This document shows, piece after piece, positions 54,959 through 63,094 of a stretch of DNA of 64,000 nt. This DNA is from Gordonia sediminis (GTDB lineage: Bacteria; Actinomycetota; Actinomycetes; Mycobacteriales; Mycobacteriaceae): the NCBI GenBank assembly GCA_004193205.1, contig RZUM01000003.1, forward strand, positions 434,001-498,000, given 5' to 3'. The notes beneath the pieces are model-generated. The model had not been told where the DNA came from. It was given only the letters and a program-made list of their open reading frames with translations, and did no database searches. Every line of letters starts with the position of its first letter. Within the stretch, counting starts at the first letter, position 1. The translations under genes and the position numbers were made by a program.

Positions 54959-55672
54959 CTACAGCGCCAGCGGGACGAGATCGAGCTCGTCGCAGACGGC
55001 TCGCGCCGCGGTGGCCGACCCGGTCACCGCGGTGGTGAGGGTCGATCCCGCGACGCCGGCCGGCCGGGCCAGCTCGAGTCGCGTCGCGTACGCGGTGGGC
55101 GACACGTCGGCCGCGCGCTCGTCCGGATAGCGGAACACACTGCCGACGGCCCGATGGCCGACGCCGCGCAAACCCTCGAGCGCGAGCCGGTGGCGCAGCA
55201 CCGGCGCACCGGCGACATCGACATGCAGCCCACCCTGCCAGCGCGCGCGGGCGGCGTGTTCCTGCGTTTCCGTCCCACGGCCGAGCTGCGCGTATTCGGC
55301 GACGATGACGGTGGCGTCCGGAGCCGCGATCACCTTGGTGTCGGTACGGTGCTCGGCACCGGCGGCCACGATGGTGGGTTCGGGATCGACGTACAGCCTC
55401 GCACCGGCACCCACCTCGAGCCACCAGTCCATCCGCGAGTCCAACCGCTCCCGCGAGGGCAGCGCGATGGTGGCCGCGACGGTCTCGAGGTGCAGGGTCG
55501 CCCCCGCCTCGACCACGACCCGCACGGTGATGCTGTCGCCACCCAACGGGGTCGCCGCCGTGCCGATCAGATGCAGCGAGGAGGGTCCGGTCTGGCGCAC
55601 CGCCATACCACCGGTGCACCGTGTCCGGGGCGAGCGGCCCGGTCGCGCGACGATCTCGATCTCGGTGTGCAC
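54959..55672 (-). CDS. ureD: Urease accessory protein UreD
   Basis: A 237-residue accessory protein; with UreF and UreG it binds apo-urease during nickel insertion. Family segments are GGMAVRQTGPSSLHLIGTAATPLGGDSI, VVVEAGATLHLETVAATIALPS and RLYVDPEPTIVAAGAEH. GTG 55672 is chosen since it lies just after the ureG stop (4-base gap). It is the last gene of the leftward ureABCFGD operon. UreE is absent. Confidence 0.9.
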   Translation of the reverse strand: MHTEIEIVARPGRSPRTRCTGGMAVRQTGPSSLHLIGTAATPLGGDSITVRVVVEAGATLHLETVAATIALPSRERLDSRMDWWLEVGAGARLYVDPEPTIVAAGAEHRTDTKVIAAPDATVIVAEYAQLGRGTETQEHAARARWQGGLHVDVAGAPVLRHRLALEGLRGVGHRAVGSVFRYPDERAADVSPTAYATRLELARPAGVAGSTLTTAVTGSATAARAVCDELDLVPLAL

Positions 55673-55676
55673 GAGA

Positions 55677-56363
55677 TCAGCCGGCGACCGCGATCTCGGC
55701 GAGCTGTGCGCGCACCCACGCCAGCACATCCGATGCGGCCGGATCGTCGGTGAGTGAGATCATCGCGGTCGGTCGGCCCTCCCGGACCCGCTCGGCATCG
55801 CTGCGCATGACATCGAGGTCGGCGTGCACCCGCTGCGCCAGATCGGTCTTGTTGATCACCAGCAGATCCGAGAAGGTCACGCCGGGACCGCCCTTGCGCG
55901 GCACCTTGTCCCCGCCGGCCACGTCGATCACGAAGATCTGCACGTCGATCAGGCCCGTGGAGAAGGTCGCGGTGAGGTTGTCGCCACCGGATTCCACCAG
56001 GATCAGATCCAGCGGCGGGTTGGCCGCGATCAGATCGTCGATCGCGTCGAGGTTGGCGGTGATGTCGTCGCGGATCGCGGTGTGCGGGCACCCACCGGTC
56101 TGCACGGCAGTGATCCGTTCATCCTCGAGGACCGCGTTGCGGCGCAGGAAGTCCGCGTCCTCGGTGGTGTAGATGTCGTTGGTCAGCACCGCCACCGACA
56201 ACTCGTCACGCAGTTGCCGGCACAGGGCGGCCACCAGCGCCGTCTTACCCGACCCGACGGGACCGCCCACCCCGATCCGCAACGCCTCGCCCGGTTCGCG
56301 ACGGCGGCGCGGGCGGTCATGGTCGTGCGAGTGGGGTTGACCGTCGATGAGATGCGGGGGCAT
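55677..56363 (-). CDS. ureG: Urease accessory GTPase UreG
   Basis: A 228-residue SIMIBI-class GTPase driving nickel delivery. P-loop [12 protein letters not shown] is near 33; other motifs are [15 protein letters not shown], the Ni-binding [20 protein letters not shown] and NKTDLA. The first 16 residues carry His in [17 protein letters not shown], which may bind nickel and replace the missing UreE. It lies 26 bases after ureF. Confidence 0.96.
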   Translation of the reverse strand: MPPHLIDGQPHSHDHDRPRRRREPGEALRIGVGGPVGSGKTALVAALCRQLRDELSVAVLTNDIYTTEDADFLRRNAVLEDERITAVQTGGCPHTAIRDDITANLDAIDDLIAANPPLDLILVESGGDNLTATFSTGLIDVQIFVIDVAGGDKVPRKGGPGVTFSDLLVINKTDLAQRVHADLDVMRSDAERVREGRPTAMISLTDDPAASDVLAWVRAQLAEIAVAG

Positions 56364-56389
56364 CGGGTTCCTCTCGGATCGGTGTGTTG

Positions 56390-57085
56390 TCAGGACATGA
56401 ACAGCGGCATCGGTTGCCGCTCATGGCGTTCGGCGAAGACGTCGAGCACCGGGTCGGAGAGATCGGCAAGCCCCACGGCGGCCCGCGCCGCGATGTTCTC
56501 GCAGTCGCGTCCGAGGCCGGCGATCACCAGCGCCACGTCGGCCGGGTCGAGGGCTAGCAGACGCTGGCCCGCGGTCGCCGAGCCGCTCATCGTCGTGTAC
56601 ACGAGGATCAATGCGGTGTGAAAGCCCGACAGCCCGCACGCCCGGCCCACCGCGCCGCTGATGACCGGGAGATGGGTCCGCGGCGCGTGTCCGGACCAGT
56701 CCCGGGTCGGCCACATGCGCTTGGCGAGCCGCAGCAGCCCTCTCCCCTGTGCCAGCGACGCCTTCCGCGCCGCGGCCGACGGTGTGCGGGCATCGGTTTC
56801 GAGCTGGGCGGCCTCGACGTCGAGCGTGTCGTCGGCGACCGCCGCGGCGATCGACGCGGCGACCAGGCCGCTGGTGGCGACACGGCGGCGCAGGTAGTCG
56901 GCGAGGTCGTCGACGCCACGGATCACCCGGTCGGCGACGGCCTGTTCGACACCGCCGGAATGCACGTGCCCGCCCACCGGCAGGCGGGAGTCGGCCAGGG
57001 TCAGCATCATCGCCAGCGGCGAGTCGGCAAATCCCGGGCCGGCTCCGGCACTGCTCGGGTCGTCGTGTGACGGTGATGGCGCCAT
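56390..57085 (-). CDS. ureF: Urease accessory protein UreF
   Basis: A 231-residue all-helical accessory protein, activating UreG in the UreDFG complex. [23 protein letters not shown] and [15 protein letters not shown] with [25 protein letters not shown] are family hallmarks. ATG 57085 is eight bases from the ureC stop. The N-terminal 20 residues are a low-complexity head. Confidence 0.92.
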   Translation of the reverse strand: MAPSPSHDDPSSAGAGPGFADSPLAMMLTLADSRLPVGGHVHSGGVEQAVADRVIRGVDDLADYLRRRVATSGLVAASIAAAVADDTLDVEAAQLETDARTPSAAARKASLAQGRGLLRLAKRMWPTRDWSGHAPRTHLPVISGAVGRACGLSGFHTALILVYTTMSGSATAGQRLLALDPADVALVIAGLGRDCENIAARAAVGLADLSDPVLDVFAERHERQPMPLFMS

Positions 57086-57092
57086 CGGTGTC

Positions 57093-58811
57093 TCAGAACA
57101 GGAAATAGCGTTGCGCCATCGGCAGTTCGGTGGCCGGCTCGGCGTCCCAGACCTCCCCGTCGACGCGGACCGTGAACGTGTCGGGATCGACCTCGATGCG
57201 CGGGCAGGCATCGTTGTTGGGCATGTCCGCCTTGCCGACCGCCCGTGTGTTGCGCACCGGGACGAGCCTCCGGGACAGGCCGATCCGGTCGGCGAGGTCG
57301 CCGTCGCACCCGGGAGCCACGAAGCTCACCGATGTCGCCGCCGCCACCTTGTGCGCGGCGCCGAACATGGGCCGCGGCAGGACGGGTTGTGGGGTGGGAA
57401 TGCTCGCGTTGGCGTCGCCCATCGCCGCCCAGGCGATCGCGCCACCCTTGATGACGAGGTCGGGGCGCACCCCGAAGAAGGCCGGATCCCAGAGCACGAG
57501 GTCGGCGAGCTTGCCGGTCTCCACCGACCCGATCTCCTCGTCGAAGCCGTGGGCGACCGCCGGGCAGATGGTGTACTTCGCTATGTAGCGCCGGGCCCGG
57601 TTGTTGTCGGCGCGCCCGTCGCCTTCCAGGGCACCCCGCCTGCGTTTCATCACATGCGCGGTCTGCCAGGTGCGCAGCACCACCTCACCGATGCGGCCCA
57701 TCGCCTGGGCATCCGAGCCGATCATGGAGATCGCTCCGAGATCGTGCAGAAGGTCCTCCGCGGCGATGGTGGACGGACGAATCCGGCTCTCCGCGAAGGC
57801 CAGATCCTCGGGCACCGTCGGATTGAGGTGATGGCAGACCATCAGCATGTCGAGGTGTTCGTCGAGGGTGTTGACCGTGTGCGGCCGCGTCGGGTTGGTG
57901 GAACTCGGCAGCACATTCGGATAGGCGGCGACGGTGATGATGTCCGGTGCGTGACCGCCACCGGCACCTTCGGTGTGATACGCGTGGATGCTGCGCCCGC
58001 CGATGGCACCGACGGTCTGCTCGACGAAGCCGGCTTCGTTGAGGGTGTCGCTGTGCAGGGCCACCTGCACCCCGGTCTCGTCGGCGACCCGCAAGCAGGC
58101 GTCGATCGCGGCCGGCGTGGAGCCCCAGTCCTCGTGCAGTTTGAATCCGGAAGCGCCCGCACGGATCTGCTCGTGCATCGCTTCGGCACTGACGGTGTTG
58201 CCCTTGCCGAGCAGAGCGATGTTCATCGGCCAACCGTCGGTGGCGGCCAGCATCGACTGCAGATGCCAGGCCCCAGGGGTGACGGTGGTGGCCTTGCTGC
58301 CCTCGGCCGGGCCGGTGCCACCGCCGATGAGGGTGGTGATCCCGTTGCCGAGTGCCTCGTCCATGATCTGCGGGCAGATGAAATGGACATGGCAGTCGAT
58401 CGCTCCCGCGGTGAGGATCTTGCCGTTGCCCGCGATGATCTCCGTCGACGGACCGATGACGAGGTCGGGGTGGACCCCGTCCATCGTGTCCGGGTTGCCG
58501 GCCTTGCCCATCGCGACGATGCGCCCGTCGCGAATACCGATGTCGGCCTTGATGATCCCCCAGTGGTCGAGGACCACCACCCCGGTGATGACCGTGTCCG
58601 GGGCGCCGTCGGCGCGGGTGGCGCGGCTTTGCCCCATGGACTCGCGGATCACCTTGCCGCCACCGAATACGGCCTCATCGCCGGCGAGTCCCGGGCCGCC
58701 ACAGCGATCTTCGGTCACCTCGATGAGAAGATCGGTGTCGGCGAGCCGGATTCGATCCCCAACGGTGGGCCCGAAGAGCTGCGCGTAACGGTCACGTCCG
58801 AGGATGGCCAT
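57093..58811 (-). CDS. ureC: Urease alpha subunit
   Basis: Catalytic subunit of 572 residues hydrolysing urea to ammonia and carbamate. Nickel ligands H141, H143 (DCHVHFICP), K224 (carbamylated; GFKLHEDWG) and D367 ([13 protein letters not shown]), the flap Cys326 and H327/H328 (MVCHHLNP) are all present. ATG 58811 shares one base with the ureB stop. The enzyme should be active; nitrogen supply from urea is its role, and the operon could take urea from the URC pathway. Confidence 0.97.
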   Translation of the reverse strand: MAILGRDRYAQLFGPTVGDRIRLADTDLLIEVTEDRCGGPGLAGDEAVFGGGKVIRESMGQSRATRADGAPDTVITGVVVLDHWGIIKADIGIRDGRIVAMGKAGNPDTMDGVHPDLVIGPSTEIIAGNGKILTAGAIDCHVHFICPQIMDEALGNGITTLIGGGTGPAEGSKATTVTPGAWHLQSMLAATDGWPMNIALLGKGNTVSAEAMHEQIRAGASGFKLHEDWGSTPAAIDACLRVADETGVQVALHSDTLNEAGFVEQTVGAIGGRSIHAYHTEGAGGGHAPDIITVAAYPNVLPSSTNPTRPHTVNTLDEHLDMLMVCHHLNPTVPEDLAFAESRIRPSTIAAEDLLHDLGAISMIGSDAQAMGRIGEVVLRTWQTAHVMKRRRGALEGDGRADNNRARRYIAKYTICPAVAHGFDEEIGSVETGKLADLVLWDPAFFGVRPDLVIKGGAIAWAAMGDANASIPTPQPVLPRPMFGAAHKVAAATSVSFVAPGCDGDLADRIGLSRRLVPVRNTRAVGKADMPNNDACPRIEVDPDTFTVRVDGEVWDAEPATELPMAQRYFLF

Positions 58812-59140
58812 CAGTCGATCCTTCCCGGTGCATCGAGGGAGATCCCGTAAACCTCGCGAGTGCCGCCGAGCGGGACGAGGGAAACCGTCATCTCGATACC
58901 CGGTTCGAAACGCACGGCCGTGCCCGCGGGGATGTCCAGGCGGCGGCCGCGGGCCGCGGCCCGGTCGAACTCCAGCGCCGCATTGGATTGCGGGAAATGC
59001 ACGTGACTGCCCACCTGGACCGGTCGGTCACCGGAGTTCACGACGGTCAGGGTGACTGCGTCGACGCCCGCGTTCAGCTCGATGGTCCCCTCCGCGGGGA
59101 TCACCTCGCCGGGCACCACCGACGACTCTGCTCTCGACAT
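58811..59140 (-). CDS. ureB: Urease beta subunit
   Basis: A 109-residue structural subunit. The family start [74 protein letters not shown] in outline is complete. ATG 59140 is 19 bases from the ureA stop. An extra five-residue upstream start exists but has no support. Confidence 0.95.
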   Translation of the reverse strand: MSRAESSVVPGEVIPAEGTIELNAGVDAVTLTVVNSGDRPVQVGSHVHFPQSNAALEFDRAAARGRRLDIPAGTAVRFEPGIEMTVSLVPLGGTREVYGISLDAPGRID

Positions 59141-59159
59141 TGGACCCCTTCTCACCAGG

Positions 59160-59462
59160 TCAATCGATGGGGTTGTGCACGGTGACCAGCTTGGTTCCGT
59201 CCGGGAAGGTCGCCTCGACCTGGACGTCGTGCAACATTTCGGGGACGCCGTCCATCACGTCCTCACGGTGCAACACTTCACGTCCCGACGACATGAGCTC
59301 AGCGACCGAGCGTCCGTCTCGCGCGCCTTCGAGCACGTGGTCGGTGATGATCGCCACGGCTTCGGGATGGTTGAGTTTCAGACCCCGACCCTGCCGACGC
59401 CGAGCCAGCTCCGCGGCGTAGGAAATGAGCAATCGCTCTTGCTCATGTGGCGACAGACGCAC
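59160..59462 (-). CDS. ureA: Urease gamma subunit
   Basis: A 100-residue subunit with [63 protein letters not shown] and ending HNPID, standard for UreA. GTG 59462 follows GAGGAGC and gives the family length exactly. It heads the operon ureABCFGD, with 99 bp between it and the aldolase gene upstream on the same strand. That gap shows no clear promoter, so read-through is possible. Confidence 0.95.
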   Translation of the reverse strand: MRLSPHEQERLLISYAAELARRRQGRGLKLNHPEAVAIITDHVLEGARDGRSVAELMSSGREVLHREDVMDGVPEMLHDVQVEATFPDGTKLVTVHNPID

Positions 59463-59561
59463 GTGTTCTGCTCCTCGTCGACGGGGATGGGCCCGGTCAC
59501 CGACGCCGGGCACGACGTTGTTGACATCCTGCCACGCGACCTCGGGTCTGGCTCGCTGAAC

Positions 59562-60809
59562 TCAGACCGGTAGTCCGCCGCCACCGGCCCGCAGCTCGGC
59601 GAGCCGTGCAGGGGTACAGAGGGGCGCGATGTCGAGGACCTCGTCGGGGGTGAACGCGCCGGCCGCCGCGCCGCGCTGCAGGACCAGCGACAGCGACATC
59701 GCGGTCGCCGGCTCGTCGACCACGGCACCGGAGGCCCGGTCGAAATAGGACTGCAGTCGCTGTGCCGAGGTGGGCATGGCGGATCGGAAGAACCCGATCA
59801 CCGCGAGCCAACGGGTCACCAGGTGACCCGGGTGCATGTCCCACCCCTGATAGAAGCCGCGCTGCAGCGACCGGATCACCAGCGCGTGGTGGCGACGCAA
59901 CCCGGCCGCGATCTGCTCGGGGTCACCCACCGGGACGACCTGGGTGGAACCGTCGCTGATCCAGACCCCGGTCTGTGCCGCCGCGGCCTGCATCACCGCC
60001 TTGGCATGGTCTGCCACCGGATGTGCCAACGACTGCTGTGCCGACACGATGCCGCATGCGGCGCTGTAGTCGTATGTGCCGTAATGCAATCCGGTCAGAC
60101 GAGGGGTTCCGCGATGGATCGCCTCGGCCACCGTCGCCCGGCCGTCCGGCCCGAGCACCGCCTGCGGGATCTCCACCTGCAACTCGAATCGCAGCACCCC
60201 GTCCGGCAACCCGTGTGCGCGTTCGAGATCGGAGCACAGCAGGTTGACCGCGTCCACTTGGCGGACATCGCGCAGCTTGGGCACGGTGAACACGAAACCG
60301 TCGGGAACCCCGCCGGCACCGTCCAGCACCAGCTCGAGCGTGCGCAGACCACGCGAACGCTCGGCCTCCCCGAGCCCCTTGGCCCGGACCCCGGCACTGC
60401 GCGGAGTGATCGGGCGCCGCGGGGCCCAGGCGGCGAGAATCTCGCCGGCGCGGCGCGCATCGGCATCCTCGACGGCGTCGGCACGCCACCCATAACCGTC
60501 CTCGAGGTCGATGCGCAGATCCTCGATCGGACTGGTCCGCAACCGACCGCGGACCAGGTCGATCACCGCCGGATCGTCGCCGGCGAGGTCGGTCAGGACC
60601 TCTGCGGCGGCCGCCGCGATCTCATCGGCCCGGGTTCCCCACGACGTCGGGGTGTCCTCGTCGACGTCGGCGGCGCCGACATAGACGGTGTGCGCCGGCT
60701 GTGCGGCTGCCCGGTCCCCCGGGTAGCGCGTGGCGAGGTCGGCGTCGACCGGCGCCAGGATCTCCTCGATCCGAGCCCGGGCATCGGTCGAGAGCGACCG
60801 ACCTGTCAT
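59562..60809 (-). CDS. HpcH/HpaI-type aldolase-like protein (DUF6986)
   Basis: A 415-residue protein related to citrate lyase/malate synthase-fold aldolases. EDLRIDLEDGYGWRADAVEDADARRAGEI is the metal-site region, then FVFTVPKLRDVRQVDAVNLLCSDLER, RFELQVEIPQAVLG, and LHYGTYDYSAACGIVSAQQSLAHPVAD. This group is sometimes found with ureide or purine catabolism genes in actinobacteria. Its ATG is coupled to the thioesterase stop, and urease lies downstream. The reaction is not known. Confidence 0.7.
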   Translation of the reverse strand: MTGRSLSTDARARIEEILAPVDADLATRYPGDRAAAQPAHTVYVGAADVDEDTPTSWGTRADEIAAAAAEVLTDLAGDDPAVIDLVRGRLRTSPIEDLRIDLEDGYGWRADAVEDADARRAGEILAAWAPRRPITPRSAGVRAKGLGEAERSRGLRTLELVLDGAGGVPDGFVFTVPKLRDVRQVDAVNLLCSDLERAHGLPDGVLRFELQVEIPQAVLGPDGRATVAEAIHRGTPRLTGLHYGTYDYSAACGIVSAQQSLAHPVADHAKAVMQAAAAQTGVWISDGSTQVVPVGDPEQIAAGLRRHHALVIRSLQRGFYQGWDMHPGHLVTRWLAVIGFFRSAMPTSAQRLQSYFDRASGAVVDEPATAMSLSLVLQRGAAAGAFTPDEVLDIAPLCTPARLAELRAGGGGLPV

Positions 60810-61267
60810 GCGTCGCCACCCGTCGGCAGTGTGACGCCCTCGGGGAGCTCGATGTTCTGCAGACGTACCTGCGACGCCGCCACGAGCCGACCCCGATCGT
60901 CGGTCATCGCCACGCGCCACAGCTGCTGACGCCGCCCACGATGGACGGGCTCAGAAACCACGCTGATGGTTCCGGTGCTCACCGACTTGATGAAATCCGT
61001 GTTGTTGTTGACGCCGACCGCGGTGCCGCCGATGCCGCTGTCCTGGAGCCAGGTGAACCCGCTGCAGCTGGCCACGCTCTCGGCGACCGCGCAGTAGACA
61101 CCGCCGTGCACGATGCCGAACGGCTGATGATGCTGCGGGGTCAGCTCGAAGTGCGCGAGCACGCGGTCCGCGGTGACCTCGTCGAGAACCAGCCCCAGCG
61201 CCGTGCTGTCGAAACCCTTGCCGAAGGTGTCCTTGATCATCTGCTCTGTGTCGACGCTCATACCCAT
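60806..61267 (-). CDS. PaaI-type hot-dog thioesterase
   Basis: A 153-residue acyl-CoA thioesterase-like protein. HFELTPQHHQPFGIVHGGVYCAVAESVASCSGFTWL carries the PaaI catalytic motif (Q/HPxGxxHGG, with Glu in AES), and TDFIKSVSTGTISVVSEPVHRGRRQQLWRVAM follows. ATG 61267 (or 61261) starts it. It is first in a coupled pair with the aldolase-like gene (ATGA). Upstream lies a structured 376-bp intergenic region with an iron box. Confidence 0.85.
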   Translation of the reverse strand: MGMSVDTEQMIKDTFGKGFDSTALGLVLDEVTADRVLAHFELTPQHHQPFGIVHGGVYCAVAESVASCSGFTWLQDSGIGGTAVGVNNNTDFIKSVSTGTISVVSEPVHRGRRQQLWRVAMTDDRGRLVAASQVRLQNIELPEGVTLPTGGDA

Positions 61268-61643
61268 GAGATTGTCACGGATGACGCGGCGGCGGTGTAC
61301 GGCCGTCCGATAAACGCGCGCCGGCCACGTAGACGCGCACGTCGCGACAGCAGCGCGAACACGACAGGTGCGCGTTGACGTGAACTGCGCTGTCCTGAAC
61401 ACAGGGGTGTCCAGGGAACCGATGGGCCCCACGACGCGTTGCATCGTGGGGCCCATCGTGGCGTGGACCGGGGGTCTCTGCAGCCCTCAGGACACTCGCG
61501 CGGTCCGACGTAGGATGAACATAGGTTAGCCTTACCAATATTGTCAACCGAGTACGTGGATCCACGTCCGATAGAAGAGCCATGACCAGGCACGGAGCCG
61601 ACCGAATTACACAGAATGGGCGAGTAGGAGATGCGGAAGTAGA
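61268..61643. other. 376-bp intergenic region rich in inverted repeats
   Basis: No convincing gene is seen. Two long hairpins are: 14-bp arms 61327-61340 and 61368-61381 (12 of 14 pairing, 27-nt loop), and perfect 15-bp arms CGATGGGCCCCACGA (61420-61434) and TCGTGGGGCCCATCG (61444-61458) with a 9-nt loop. A weaker one spans about 61394-61415. The right part, 61500-61643, is AT-richer and holds the iron box. It could encode a structured RNA or attenuator, or hold two divergent promoters. Confidence 0.55.
61521..61539. promoter_or_regulatory. IdeR/DtxR-like iron box
   Basis: ATAGGTTAGCCTTACCAAT matches 14 of 19 positions of the actinobacterial consensus TTAGGTTAGGCTAACCTAA, including the central GGTTAG and ACC. 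It lies 105 bp upstream of the BlaI-type start and 254 bp upstream of the thioesterase gene on the other strand. Which promoter it controls is unknown. Confidence 0.55.
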
Positions 61644-62042
61644 ATGCGAAGAATGAACGGACTGGGCGACCTCGAACGCGCCGTCATGGACACACTGTGG
61701 GCGAGTTCGGCCCCGCAGACCGTGCGACAGGTGCACGAGAGCCTCTCGCGTGACCGCGCACTGGCCTACACCACGGTCATGACCGTGCTGCAACGTCTGG
61801 CCAAGAAGAATCTGGTGACGCAGATCCGCGACGACCGGGCGCACAAGTACGTGCCGACCCATCCGCGCGAGGACCTCGTCGCCAGCCTGATGGTGGACGC
61901 CCTCAGCGAGGCCGACGCCCCCGGATCCCGGCACGCGGCCCTGGTGTCGTTCGTCGGCCGCGTGGGCGCGGACGAGGCGGCCGCATTGCGACACGCACTC
62001 GATGAGCTCGAAGCCGCCCGCGGCACCGGCGAAACCAGGTAG
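61644..62042 (+). CDS. BlaI/MecI/CopY-family repressor
   Basis: A 132-residue winged-helix repressor (129 from ATG 61653). GLGDLERAVMDTLWASSAPQTVRQVHESLSRDRALAYTTVMTVLQRLAKKNLVTQIRDDRAHKYVPTHPRED in outline matches mycobacterial BlaI (Rv1846c type). In that system it represses beta-lactamase and membrane protease genes. It is followed after 49 bases by an M56 peptidase, the typical sensor partner. Confidence 0.9.
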   Translation: MRRMNGLGDLERAVMDTLWASSAPQTVRQVHESLSRDRALAYTTVMTVLQRLAKKNLVTQIRDDRAHKYVPTHPREDLVASLMVDALSEADAPGSRHAALVSFVGRVGADEAAALRHALDELEAARGTGETR

Positions 62043-62091
62043 ATTCTTCATTCCCACCAGCGACAACCACTGCTGACCGGCAAGGACATCG

Positions 62092-63042
62092 ATGACCGCG
62101 CTCCTCTTCGGCATCCTGACCCTGGTCCTGGTCGGCCCTGCCGCCGAGGCGATGTCTCGTGCGTCTTGGCCGGTCCGGGCACCTCGGGCGGCGATGACGC
62201 TGTGGCAGGCGATCGCCCTGGCCGGCGTGTTGTCCGCGTTCTCCTGCGGTCTGGCCATCGCGGCGAACCTCCTGGCGCCCGGCCCCGACGGCACACCGAC
62301 GACCAATCCCCTGCACGAAATCGAGCGGCTCGGGTTGCCGCTCTGGCTGCTGCTCGTGGGCGTTTTCATGCTCACGGTGATGGTCGGCGCCCGGCTGATG
62401 TACACCGTCATCCGGGTCGGCGTGCGCACCCGGGCGCGGCGACACGCCCACCGGCAACTCATCGACATCCTCGACCGCTGCGATCGCAGCGATCACTCCC
62501 ACCCGCTGTTCGCCAGCGACGTGCGGATGATCGACGTCGAGCAACCCCTCGCCTATTGCCTACCGGGGCTGCGTCAGCGCGTGGTGGTCAGCGAGGGCGT
62601 GGTCACGCGGCTGACCCGCGAGGAGTTGACCGCGGTGCTCGTGCACGAACGGGCGCACCTGCGCGCCCGCCATGACCTGGTCCTCGAGGCCTTCATCGCG
62701 TTCCACGAAGCGTTTCCGCGGTTCGTCCGCAGTCAGTCGGCACTGGGTGCGGTGGAGTTGTTGGTCGAGGCACTGGCCGATGATCAGGCGGTCCGCGCGA
62801 CCACGCCGACGACGCTGGGCCGCGCACTCGTCGCCTGCGCCGATGCGGTGGCGCCCCGCGGTGCCATGGCCGTCGGCGGTCCGACCACGCTGGCTCGTAT
62901 CCACCGTCTGCGGGACGCACGCGACACCCGCCTGACAGCGATATGCGCCTACGCCGTGGCCGCGGCGATCCTGGTCGTCCCGACCCTCGCGGTCGCGATC
63001 CCGTGGCTGACCGAACTCAGCCGGCTGATGACCGCCGGGTGA
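62092..63042 (+). CDS. M56-family membrane metallopeptidase (BlaR1-like protease domain)
   Basis: A 316-residue membrane protease with two or three N-terminal transmembrane helices, a zinc site VLVHERAHLRARHD (HExxH near 184), and a C-terminal helix (YAVAAAILVVPTLAVAIPWL). It lacks the penicillin-binding sensor of BlaR1, as in other actinobacteria. With the BlaI-type gene it forms a two-gene signalling pair; cleavage of the repressor in response to envelope stress is inferred. Confidence 0.87.
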   Translation: MTALLFGILTLVLVGPAAEAMSRASWPVRAPRAAMTLWQAIALAGVLSAFSCGLAIAANLLAPGPDGTPTTNPLHEIERLGLPLWLLLVGVFMLTVMVGARLMYTVIRVGVRTRARRHAHRQLIDILDRCDRSDHSHPLFASDVRMIDVEQPLAYCLPGLRQRVVVSEGVVTRLTREELTAVLVHERAHLRARHDLVLEAFIAFHEAFPRFVRSQSALGAVELLVEALADDQAVRATTPTTLGRALVACADAVAPRGAMAVGGPTTLARIHRLRDARDTRLTAICAYAVAAAILVVPTLAVAIPWLTELSRLMTAG

Positions 63043-63094
63043 CCAGACCCGTCCCGTTGATCGTCGGCTCGGACGAGGCAATAGGCTTGACGCC

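Noticed and set aside
61420-61458. Transcription terminator of a flanking gene
   Set aside because: It lies between two divergent gene starts and not downstream of any seen gene, so it was recorded as a structured intergenic element.
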